64,000 nucleotides of DNA from Gymnopus androsaceus JB14 (taxonomy: Eukaryota > Basidiomycota > Agaricomycetes > Agaricales > Omphalotaceae). Numbering within the stretch: position 1 is the first letter of the stretch; every line of letters begins with the position of its first letter. A model generated the notes under the pieces. It had not been told where the DNA came from. It saw only the letters and a program-made list of their open reading frames with translations, and made no database searches. The position numbers were made by a program, and so were the translations under genes. The stretch is from contig ML769590.1 of NCBI GenBank assembly GCA_009733575.1, positions 1-64,000 on the forward strand. The letters are read 5' to 3'. Positions 50,497 to 60,152 of the stretch are shown piece by piece.

Positions 50497-51885
50497 CTAA
50501 CCAACCAGTACGGCTCCCGCAACAACACCCATTAGCGCAACTCCCACTCCCATTCCCATCGATCCCATCGACGCTACTGAAGAAAAGGATCCCATCCTTG
50601 AAGCAGCGTTAGACGCACTACTCGTCCCCGTCGACGATGTCTCGCTACCGGAAGCAGACGTCCCACTCCCACTTCCAGACGTAGACGCAGAAGTAGTCCC
50701 GCTCGAAGAAGATGCAGAAGTAAACGAAGTTATGGAGAATGACACAGATGTCGTCCCATTAGTAGCAAGTGCACAAAACTTCTGCGTCAAGTCTTCAGCA
50801 GTAGGGAGCTCCGAGGCGCAGGAGGATTGGATACAGAATATTAGGGAGGAGGTGTAGTTTAAGCTGTGGCAGGACAGCGGCGAGGGGAGGGAAGAGGAAG
50901 AGAAGAAAATTTAGCTATTCAGCTCGCTCCAACGTCATCGAAAGACGCACCTATTACAATAACAACTCTCCGGGACGAAATTGGAGCATCCGGCTTCTGC
51001 GATGGCGGTTTCGACACAGGTGACAACTACGAAGAGAGGAACGTAAATATTCATGCAGCGAAAAAACAGATAGGCAGGAGAACAAGACAACGAGAGATAG
51101 GTAGAAACAAAGAAATGTGGCCAGCCTTCGCCGAACGAGAAATCAAAGTGACTCGGGAATAGCTCTGAGAAACGCCCAACGCTCAACCAACTATCAACCT
51201 CTTGAACTACCTGATACCAACGCTCAGACGCCGTAGGTGACGTTACGAACTAAACTTGGTCCATATTTCAACGCTCAACAAGCAAGCAAACAATCAGGAC
51301 CTCCGTTCTCCAAAAGTCAACGCCCAACCAATCTTTTCCCAGACATCCGTCAAAACATACCGCCAGCCCGGCAAGCACGAGCTCTGAAGGAAATCCTAGC
51401 AACCTTCAAGCCAGCAGCCCTAAACGCCGAAGCCGCAGCCTACAATATTCCTCCTCTTCCTGCTCCTAAACCCGCACACATCCTACGTGTACTGCGTCCT
51501 CCGCCCCAGGACCCAAACCAACCAATCTGCTAACGTTGGCCCATAAGTTCCTGCTCTCGAACCATCAACAGAAAGCATCAAAACCAAAATTGCAAAACCT
51601 CCAAACAAAAGAAAAAAGTAATTCAGGAAAGAAGTAATACTCGCCACAACCACTATACGCGCTCAAGGAAGGCAAGTTTGCGGTATTCGTGCTGCTAGCA
51701 CTAACGCTTGTACTCCCAGTCCCAGATGTACTCGTTCCGTTAGCACTGGTGGTAGCAGAGCCGGAGCCAGTGGATGAGCTGGCGGATGAGGAAGAGGATA
51801 GGGAGCTAGCGGAGATTGTGGAGGATTGCGCTTGTACGCCTAGTGAAGCAGCAAGGAGGAGGAACAGCGAGAGTCGTCCAAACAT
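50497..51885 (-). CDS. CFEM-domain GPI-anchored cell-surface protein
   Basis: CFEM proteins are fungal, eight-cysteine, usually GPI-anchored wall or membrane proteins, some of which bind haem. Three exons join in phase: 51,645-51,885, 50,951-51,026 and 50,497-50,863, giving 227 residues. Exon 1 encodes a signal peptide (MFGRLSLFLLLAASLGVQAQ) and a Ser/Thr-rich spacer. The CFEM part then reads GCVVTCVETAIAEAGC, SNFVPESCYCNSLNY, SLIFCIQSSCASELP and LTQKFCA, with all eight Cys in family spacing (CxxxC first, CxC later). A second Ser/Thr/Gly-rich region and a hydrophobic end (GVGVALMGVVAGAVLVG) fit GPI attachment. Oddly, intron 1 is about 618 bp, ten times the local norm, and begins GC instead of GT. 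The usual Asp before the CxC is replaced by Glu. Function is inferred from the domain only. Confidence 0.82.
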
Positions 51886-52152
51886 CGTAATTCTATCGTT
51901 ATCTAGCGTTTGCTGCGAATTCCCCTTGGCTTTCTCTAACATAACCTCTTGGTCGTACTCTGGTGTTGGACGGATGAAAGGAGGCGCAAACGGCAGCAGC
52001 GGAGAAGAACAAGGACGGAACTGTGACTCTAGCGTCACGATAGCTCGTCATTCGAGAACGTGGCATGCCGCCGGCATGAAAAATGTTGATGGCCGTCGCC
52101 GAAAGCCGTTGGATTTTCAAGAAAGTATGGCGCCATTTTATGTAAGCAGATA

Positions 52153-53623
52153 CAATGACGGCCAGATCAAATACACACCCCCGGATTTGGAAACCGGTTA
52201 TGTCGCCGGCGCTTAAGTCCTTTTCCTCCGCGATGACCATACGAAAAAAGCCTACAGGGCTCCCTCCCGTTAAAATGACACCTACAAAGCGTCGGGCCAT
52301 CCTTATGTACCATGATGAGCAGAATAAAAGCTTTAATTGGATTGCCAACAATGCTCCCCTGTTTAAGGACACTGCTGCAGACCATACTACAATTTCTGAC
52401 AACTATTGGAAAGCTTGTCTTCATGGATGCTACTACAAAGCACATCGCCCTGGCCAACGTCCTCGAATATTGGCAGCCAAAGCACAGGAAGGAGTTGCAG
52501 ACATTGAGGCAGGGCATGCAACTGATGGAGCAGACCTTCAGTGAAAGCATTTTCCAACTGTTCCCAAGCGAACAATTCATTGACTCCTTCAGCAACATGA
52601 TTTTCTAGGCTTTGTATGGTGCAAAAAAGTCATCCTTTTGCAACTCAATTTTGCACAACGCTTTGTATTTGCACGAACTTGGAGTGATTGGGCTACACTT
52701 GAGGGTTGGTTGCGATACTGGGTCATCTTCTCCGATGAATCCAAGTTTGTTTTGAACGGAGGTTCAGATGGGCTTTGGTGGTGTCGTCAAAGGAAAGGGG
52801 AGGATCCATTCATGGACAATGTTGTGAATCAGTGCGACCAAAGAGGATTGGGTATGGGCTCTCTAATGGTTTGGGGGTGCATCACTCGGAATGGTGTTGG
52901 GCAACTGTATCAAATTGAAGGCATAATGGATCAGTTCAAGTAAATGCAAGTGCTAGAGGTGCATTGCCTTTTGATATAACCCTCACTATAAACTCATTTT
53001 TGCTTTCAGGAAGCTCTACTACCAAGTGTTCGAGAATGCAGATATGAAAACCATCGGTGGATTTTCCAACAAGACAATGACCCAAAGCACACTGCTCGAG
53101 ACACCCAGAACTGGCTCAAGGACCACGGCATTTATGTCCTCAAGTGGCCATCAAAGTCTCTGGATGTTAGTCCCATTGAGAATGCTTGGGCGGAGCTGGA
53201 ACGGCGAGTCAAAACATGCAATCCTCAGCTGAAAACATTGAACAAGCTTTGGGCAGCTCTTCAAGAAGTTTGGTATAGTGATGATTTCGGACACTATACT
53301 AGACACCTCTACAGCTCATTCCCTCACCGTATGCAAGGCTTGCTTCGAAATCATGGACATTGGTTGAAGTACTAGTCTCACTGTTGTAATCCAAACATTT
53401 TTCATTGTTTTCATCTATTTTACACTTTTTCTGCTGATTTTTGGACTCCAGTAGATTACTACAGCCTGTTGCATACACTACATCTACTTATATACACTTC
53501 ATTGCATACAAAGAGCCCATTTTGAACACTTTGGTGACAGCGGCATTGGGGAGAACAACTTAAGCGCCGGTGACATAACCGGTTTCTGAATCCGGGGGTG
53601 TGGATTTGATCTGGCCGTCACTG
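52153..53623 (+). mobile_element. Tc1/mariner-type element 1, 1,471 bp, TA duplication
   Basis: The ends are inverted repeats of about 65 bp: the left begins CAATGACGGCCAGATCAAAT and the right is the inverse CAGTGACGGCCAGATCAAAT. Each is flanked by TA (52,151-52,152 and 53,624-53,625). One broken transposase gene fills the middle. The size, TA duplication and terminal repeats place it in Tc1/mariner. Confidence 0.88.
52233..53375 (+). pseudogene. Tc1-type transposase, frameshifted
   Basis: The frame starts at ATG 52,233 (MTIRKKPTGLPPVK) and shows an N-terminal helix-turn-helix (TPTKRRAILMYHDEQNKSFN), then a frameshifted linker. The catalytic core includes YWVIFSDESKFVLNGGSDG (first Asp), SLMVWGCITRNGVGQL, WIFQQDNDPKHTA (second Asp) and VSPIENAWAELERRV (final Glu). 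Sequence at 52,940-53,010 has intron-like borders (GTAAATG to TTTCAG). At least three frame breaks are present, so it is dead. All three acidic residues are still readable. Confidence 0.85.
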
Positions 53624-53697
53624 TAAGTGAGTGCTAAATTATAGATAACGCTATTTACATAAAACGGCGCTCATACATACACTATGACCTATGACCT

Positions 53698-53763
53698 GAT
53701 TACACATGAGCGGCAGTGGTATGGAGCCCTGGGTTCGATTCTCAATGTGATCTGTTTTTTTTT
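53698..53763 (+). other. Short tRNA-like unit with B box and T-run (SINE-like)
   Basis: GATTACA (53,698-53,704) can pair with TGTGATC (53,746-53,752) as a seven-base acceptor-like stem with one G-T pair. Next to it lies a good T-arm with the B-box word GGTTCGATTC, and upstream an A-box-like GCGGCAGTGG. A run of nine T (53,755-53,763) follows, as in RNA polymerase III terminators. The anticodon arm is missing, so this is not a normal tRNA. Confidence 0.4.
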
Positions 53764-54128
53764 AGATGGTATTTTGTACTACAGCAAGATTTTTTAAGCA
53801 ATGCTTTCGGTGAACCCTAACAAGTAGGGCTTACCACCGTACTGTAAACGGTCACGGCCATGTTTTTAACGGTGGTGCCGTGACCGTACCGTGTCAAAGA
53901 GGTTTTAACAGCCCTCACGGGACGGTCACTGTGCCTCCGTTACCTTGCTGTTTACAGTGGCACAGTGACCAATACAGTGAGAAACTATCAACCATGTTGA
54001 CGGCACAGTTTGACATGGTGTTTACCATGCTGTGACTGTCCCATTGATGTTCACTTGAAATTGGCAACACGGGACAGGCACTGTACCGTCTTACGGATAC
54101 CATGAACTGTGGGGACACAGACACGGTG

Positions 54129-54336
54129 TGTAATGCCCCCAATCCCTGATCGGCAGGACCTCAGTCTCTACAGGTGGCGGCGCATTCCTGCGCCTGCCAA
54201 TATTCTATATTATAATAATTATATTGTAGACTAACCTTAGCTTTATACCATCACCTCGCGAGTAACCTCTGAATAAATCCAGTGGTACTTGTTGGCGTGA
54301 TATTAAGGCTCTAGGCTCCACTTAGGAGCCTTTACA
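54129..54336. repeat. Left LTR, 208 bp
   Basis: Starts TGTAATGCC and ends GCCTTTACA. It contains an AT-rich block (TATTATAATAATTATATT) usable as a TATA region, an AATAAA poly(A)-like word at 54,272-54,277, and a terminal hairpin GGCTCCACTTAGGAGCC. Confidence 0.9.
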
Positions 54337-55896
54337 CTTTTTTGAGTACCTGTGTACTCTTCAGCAATCCCCGCGAGATGCCGAGTCGTTACGATGACTC
54401 AGGTTACGGTGACGATGGTAAACATTGCCAATAACCATTATTGGAATTGCTACGGCAATTCCAGCAACAACAATGTTTTTAACATTGTCAACTGTTCAAA
54501 AAAGATTCACAGCAGTGAATCTTACAACAGTGACCATTTTTGCGTCACTGGTGCCAGCACATGCGTGGGCACAAATAATTTTAAGCCCGACTCACGTTGG
54601 GCTGGAAATAATAATGTTCAGTTTGAACATTTAAATGTGGCCTCAACCACACTTGAATCACCGATTGGGTCATCCCAATCCGGTGATTTCTTTCAATTAT
54701 GTGCAACAGCACAGTCCATGAGCCAAAGGCTTTCCGCGAAATTTCGAAGCTCAGGGAAATGTTAGCAAACGCTAACATAACATGATCCACTCCTCCGGGA
54801 GACGTTCCATACCGGAACGTTAGAGATATTGATGGCAATTGGCAGCCCAGCTACGGCTGGACAGGCACAAAGCCTTGCAGTCATCCCCGCACACCTGAGG
54901 GTGAATATTCACCTCCAGGTGACTCTCTGACACCTCTGGTGTTCTCATCTCCCACTCCCGCTCCTCTTCCTCACCTCCCTTCATCTCCCACACCTTCCCC
55001 TTGTGTCCAAGAAATTGGAAATACCCAATTCCCTGACCAGGGGATTAAAAATTGGGCTGGAAACAATGTCAATGTTTATAACATTGTCAAACTGAGTCAT
55101 TTTCATGACTTGGTGCCCCAGAATGCATCCCATATCATACCCCAGCTTGACTCTAGTCAAGCTGAATGTCCATACATTTATTCCGAACATTTTGGCGCAG
55201 CTCCCGTTGCACCTTATTCCCAAATTGGATTTTAAATCCAATTTGGGAAGACACCGAGTCATTTTACGACTTGGTGCCCCATAATGCATCTTGCATTGAG
55301 GAAAACACACCCCAGCTTGACTGCAGTTGAGCTGACACTCAAAACGTTCATGCTGAACATGTTTTGGCGTGACTCCGGTTACGCCTAATTCCCAAATTGG
55401 ATTAAAGCCCCAATTTGGGAATTCTTCTCAATCGTGTGCTTCTGCACATGAAATGAGCCTTCATGATGTGAGGAACATCATGAAGAGCTTGTCCCAGCTC
55501 AACAGGAGTCAAGCTGAACATCCTCATGTTCCCCTGGAACGTTCTAGCGTGGTTCTAGCCCCGGCAAATTCCCGGATTGGAGTAAAAACCCAATTTAGGA
55601 ATTTTTCTTGATCATGTGGTTCTGCACACAATTTGAGCCCCCATGATGTACCCCGCATCATGAAAAGCTCACCCCAGCTCGATCCTAGTTGAGCTGATTG
55701 TTGATATGTTCAAATTGAACATTTTGGTGCAGCTCCAGCTACACCAAATTCCCAAATTGGGTCAAATACTCAATTTGGGAAGTCACCAAGTTGTGAAAAC
55801 GATTTGGTGACCAACAATGCTCCCCGCATTGTGCAAAACCCAGTTCAGCTTGACTATAGCCAAGCTGGACCCTTCTATGTTCTTACGGAACATGTA

Positions 55897-57522
55897 CAGT
55901 GGGTCAAAAAATTGTCCACATATTTGACACTTTTGGAAAGATCCAGGATTTGCAAGATAAATATTGGATATATCAAAAAGTGATTAGTGTGGACTAGAAA
56001 GCCCTAAATCCTGGCTCCATGTACGTATCTGGTTTGTCTTGTTTGGATCAAATCTCATTGAGATATAAGCAATTCAAATCAGTGACTCATGTGGACAATT
56101 TTTTGAGTTTGTATTGTAATAGCTTTGCTCCACAATTGTGAGCCCTCATTGATGACATCATGACTCAGAATATATGGTGATGTCATATAGACATCATAAT
56201 GATATCACACAAGCTTTCTGACATATATATAAGCATATCTTACTGATTTGTGGTTCTAACAAAATTATGAGACCTCTCACATCCTCTCAGAAAGACAATG
56301 TCCTCTCTCTGCTCCACACTGGAGCTTCTACCAGGGAAATCTCTGCTCAGACAGGGGTATCCAAGTCAAAGATTGCTTCTTTGGCAAAAGAAGCACTCCC
56401 AGACAAGGAGAGCCATCCAGCAGGCCACCCTAGAAAGCTCTCTACTACTGATGAAAATGCTGTCATCTAAACAAATCTCCACTGGCAGAGCCAAGAATGC
56501 AGCACAGGTGGCCAAAAACAGTAATCCACTCCTCTCCCATCCAGTCTCAACTCAGACCATCAGAAATACCCTTCACAAAGCCAATGTACAGCTTCACAAA
56601 AAGCAGAAAAACTCCAAGCTCACCCCTGGTCACAGGAAAGCTCGTTTGGCATTTGCTCAGAAGTATCTGGAATGGACTGTAGATGATTGGAAGAGGGTTG
56701 TTTGGTCAGATGAGACCAAAATCAATAGATTTGGGTCAGATGGGCAGCAGTATGTATGGGGAAGAAAGGGGGAGTCAGTAGGAGACAGAGGCATTGAGGA
56801 AACTGTAAAGTTTGGGGAGGAAATATCATGGTGTGGGGATGTATGGGATGGGAAGGGGTGGGGAATTTGGTGGAGGTTGAGGGGAGGATGAATGGGGAGC
56901 AGTATGTTAACATTTTGGATGGCAATCTCTTGGAAAGCATGGAAAATTTGCTTCTTGATCCAGAGATAGCCATCTTTCAGCAGGATAATGACCCTAAACA
57001 CACCTCCAAAGTTGCTGCTAAGTGGTTTGATGACCATGAAATCAACTGTATGGATTGGCCTGCACAGTCCCCTGACCTCAATCCCATTGAACATCTATGG
57101 ACAACCCTCAAAAACAAACTCAATGAATATGACAAGCCACCCTCTGGAGCTTGGGAGTTGTGGGACAGAGTGGCAGAAAAATTGGGAAAAATTACAGAGG
57201 AAGACTGTCAGAGGTTAATTAGGAGCATGCCAAGAAGGCTCAAAGCAGTTGTGAGTGCACATGGAGGTCATACCAAGTATTAAACTACCTTTTCTGCATT
57301 TCACTGTGCATGTCAAAAAATTGTTCACATGGATCATTAAATTAAATTGCTTATATCTCAATGAGTTTTGGTCCAAACAAGACAAACCAGATATGTACAT
57401 GGAGCCAGGATCTAGGGCTTTTTAGTCCACACTAATTACTTTTTGATATATCCAATATTTATCTTGCAAATCCTGGATCTTTCCAAAAGTGTCAAACATG
57501 TGGACAATTTTTTGACCCACTG
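55897..57522 (+). mobile_element. Tc1/mariner-type element 2, 1,626 bp, long terminal repeats
   Basis: The element is bounded by CAGTGGGTCAAAAAATTGTC and its inverse, flanked by TA (55,895-55,896 and 57,523-57,524). The terminal inverted repeats are about 210 bp. It lies in the LTR element's interior, inside one of that element's hairpins (ATGTTCTTACGGAACAT). Its own transposase gene occupies 56,267-57,283. Confidence 0.92.
56267..57283 (+). pseudogene. Tc1-type (DD34E-like) transposase with two frameshifts
   Basis: Begins at ATG 56,267 (MRPLTSSQKDNVLSLLHTGA) with a helix-turn-helix TREISAQTGVSKSKIASLAK. The frame shifts near 56,466 and returns near 56,818, where one G appears lost from GGGGAGG. 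The core reads RVVWSDETKINRFGSDG, IMVWGCMGWEGVG, AIFQQDNDPKHTSKVAAKWF and SPDLNPIEHLWTTLKNKL, so all three acidic catalytic residues are present. It ends GGHTKY-stop at 57,283. About 338 residues if the two single-base changes are disregarded, normal for Tc1. It is inactive as written. Confidence 0.9.
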
Positions 57523-57527
57523 TAGGT

Positions 57528-58175
57528 GTGGCTCTGGCTGCACCCAATTCCCAAATTGGACTAATACCTCAATTTGGGAATTCTAGTGCCAGTGTACACG
57601 CTGGCACAAACGAGCTGCGACCCAATTTACATTGGGCTAATGGCAATGCTATTCGCATTGCCAAACCAAGCAACTCGGCACTTGAATCACCAATTGGGTC
57701 ATCCCAATTCAATGATTTCTTTGAAGCATGTGCAAAAGCACAGGCTGCGAGCCAAAAGGCTCTCCGTGAACTTTCAGAGTTCACAGAAAATTTTCAGCTC
57801 GACCCACATCGGGCCAATGGCAATATTTGTTACATTGCCAAACTGAGTCGTTTTCACGACTTGGTGTTTAATAAGGCCAAGGACACTGTCCCAGGCATGG
57901 TTCAGCTTGACTCTGGTCAGGCTGAACATCATAGTGCTCCATGCAAACATCCTAGCATGGCTAATGCCATGCTCACGCACAGTTTTCAGCTTGACTCTGG
58001 TCAAGCTGAGTATCCAAATGTTCTACCTGAACGTTTTAGTGTGGCTAATGCCACACTCAAATCACCGTTTGGGTTACCCCAAAACGTGTTTCCTGACCAA
58101 GTCCATCCTAGGATTGGACTCGGGAGGACAAACTCATCAAGGAGAGGACCCACGCGGGAACGTCAGAGATACTGA
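57528..58175 (+). other. 215-codon open frame across the hairpin array
   Basis: An open frame runs through this part of the LTR element. Its product repeats words such as QLDSGQAE that result directly from CAGCTTGACTCTGGTCAAGCTG-type palindromes. A related frame lies at 54,352-54,765. The protein resembles nothing I know. Because the repeating unit is a DNA palindrome, I think the open frame is a by-product, though translation cannot be excluded. Confidence 0.25.
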
Positions 58176-58820
58176 CAGAGACTGATGGGCTGACATTGCT
58201 CAGACAGGCCTAAGGCCTTCCTGTCATCCCCGCTCATCTGATGGTGAAATTTCACTGCCAGATGTCTCTCTGACACTTCCCGTGTCCTCATCTCCCCCTC
58301 CCACCCCGGTTCCTCCCCCTTGCGTCGATCCGCATCCCGAATCAAATCAAGAGGAGAGGTTCACCCCTTGGAAGGCCATGCCTTCCAAATTGACGGTGGT
58401 ACATGGTACCACTGTAAATCCACATTTTGGCACAACCAGGCCCTTGAAAAGGGATTGGATGGACCGAGTCACTGTCCAGCGACTCCATGACTGAGATCTC
58501 CAAGAAATTGGAGATTCACAATTCCTGACCAGGGAATTCTTTTCAATATTGATGGGTACCCCGTTGATAGACTCCTGGACAGTGGGAAAGACCCACCATC
58601 CAGAAATTGTGGAAGGCAAATCCATTGTAAACTACGACAGATTTCTGAAACTCACAGAGCAAGCTCAAAATGTGTACAACGTTCACAAGCAAGCTTCTTT
58701 TCTCTTTGAGAGGGGGAGGGCCAGTGTCAAAATACACTAGCTCACTCTACATCTCAAGTATGTGGGATTAAAAATCTCTCAAAACACAATTCGCCAGAGG
58801 ATTGGGTACGGTACATCCAG

Positions 58821-59258
58821 ATGTACCCCAACCAATGTCCTACTGGCATAAAGCATAAACACAATGATCATACTCTCACCCGTAATGTACGTGGATGGTT
58901 ACTAGTAAGTAACCATGCCCCAGTTATAGCAGCAGGGACTTCCAAGGTGAAGCAGCATTGCTTCACCTTACAAACAGCAGAGTTGTTCACAACTCCAGGA
59001 CTTTACGCATCCATTACCGGATGTGATGAGACAAATATTGTCTCAAATATATCAACATCACCATATACAGGTGACATTGATAATGCTACGTTGTATGATG
59101 TAGCCTTGTTTTACACCTCCCAAGGCATTACCATTGAAATGGGAAAAGACATAACTGTCTTTGCCCTTCAGTGGTTGACTATGTTCCATACAACGGACCC
59201 TAGTCTTGGATGCAAGTTACATGCAACACGTGACCATGTTCTTCACTCCCGTTTCTGA
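58821..59258 (+). other. 145-codon open frame near the right LTR
   Basis: A frame without repeats at protein level (for example GLYASITGCDETNIVSNIST) lies between 58,821 and 59,258, but the DNA still contains hairpins such as GGTGAAGCAGCATTGCTTCA with its closing C's. The start is an alternative codon or an internal ATG. No family is recognised. Confidence 0.2.
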
Positions 59259-59451
59259 ATACATGGCACGCTACCATGCATTCAAAATCCCAGGACATAT
59301 TCATGACACGCTATAGTGAATATGTTCCCAACTTCAACTATCAAGTTGAAGTTCTCACAAATATGCTCCAGCTGGGTTGACACGCTATCAAACCAGTTGG
59401 GGGCCCCTTTCCTTTTCAATTGAACTGTAGGCTCAATCTGGCTGGGGAGGG

Positions 59452-59659
59452 TGTAGCACCCCCGATCCCTCATCAGCAGGACCTCAGTCTCTACAGGTGG
59501 CGGCACGTTCCCGCCCCTGCCAATATTCTATATTACAATAATTATATTGTAGACTAACCTTAGCTTTATACCATCACCTCGCGAGTAACCTCTGAATAAA
59601 TCCAGTAGTACTCATTGGCGTGATATTAAGGCTCTAGGCTCCACTTAGGAGCCTTTACA
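59452..59659. repeat. Right LTR, 208 bp
   Basis: Starts TGTAGCACC and ends GCCTTTACA; same length as the left LTR and about 93 percent identical by eye. It is followed by CAGTG, the second copy of the target duplication, which forms part of the hAT MITE end. Confidence 0.9.
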
Positions 59660-59756
59660 CAGTGGTAAGCCCTACTAACAAGAGTGAGTCCCCAGCATTG
59701 CCAAAACTTGGAGAATCAATGGTTAGGGTCCGGGGTTCCTGTATGGAGTCGATCTT

Positions 59757-60152
59757 CATCAGAAAAAACTGTTTTGGGCCCAGGAGGATCTAAGGTCACC
59801 TAGTCCTCTTAGGCAACCTGAGGCATCCTACTTGGCCCAGGAAAAAGGGTAAAACTTTGGACACCTCAGGTATCCTAGTCATCCTAGGTGTCCTGGGATA
59901 TCCTGGGACATCCTGGGGCATCCTGAGGTATCCTGGGATAGAAATTTTATCCTAGGATGCCCCAGGATACCCCAGGATACCCTCAGGATGCCCCAGGACA
60001 TCCCAGGATATCCCAGGACACCTAGGATGACTAGGATACCTGAGGTGTCCAAAGTTTTACCCTTTTTCCTGGGCCAACTAGGATGCCTCAGGTTGCCTAA
60101 GAGGACTAGGTGACCTTAGATCCTCCTGGGTCCAAAACAGTTTTTGCTGATG
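59757..60152. repeat. 396-bp foldback (near-perfect inverted repeat)
   Basis: The two arms, each about 185 bp, start CATCAG and meet around 59,940-59,950 at AGAAATTTT. Pairing is almost complete, for example GGACACCTCAGGTATCCTAG on the left and its inverse on the right. The arms are themselves made of CCTGGG, CATCCT and TATCCT words. No coding capacity and no clear target duplication. Confidence 0.88.

Larger units (their letters stand above)
54129..59659. mobile_element. Non-autonomous LTR element with hairpin-array interior
   Basis: Two LTRs of exactly 208 bp (54,129-54,336 and 59,452-59,659) start TGTA and end TACA, and differ at about 14 sites, nearly all transitions. They are flanked by CGGTG and CAGTG, a 5-bp target duplication with one change. 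A purine tract (CTGGGGAGGG) sits before the right LTR. Inside there is no gag, protease, integrase or reverse transcriptase. Instead the interior is a chain of short hairpins with stems of 6-16 bp and loops of 1-10 bases, most of different sequence, with some families reused: CAGCTTGACT paired with AGTCAAGCTG, and CCAAATTGG paired with CCAATTTGG. A Tc1 element interrupts it. The element must depend on proteins from elsewhere. Confidence 0.85.
53825..59674. mobile_element. hAT-type MITE split by an LTR element
   Basis: The left end starts TAGGGCTTACCACCGT at 53,825. The right end is the inverse, finishing GTGGTAAGCCCTA at 59,674. Perfect 8-bp duplications CTAACAAG lie outside (53,817-53,824 and 59,675-59,682). 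Removing the inserted LTR element and one copy of its 5-bp duplication leaves a noncoding MITE of about 315 bp rich in CGGTCAC and CCGTGAC words. The 8-bp duplication and TAGGG end point to hAT. Confidence 0.9.

Noticed and set aside
54352..58175. gag-like protein of the hairpin LTR element
   Set aside because: The open frames have protein repeats that are direct consequences of DNA palindromes, show no zinc knuckle or capsid motif, and several frames are open over the same stretches.
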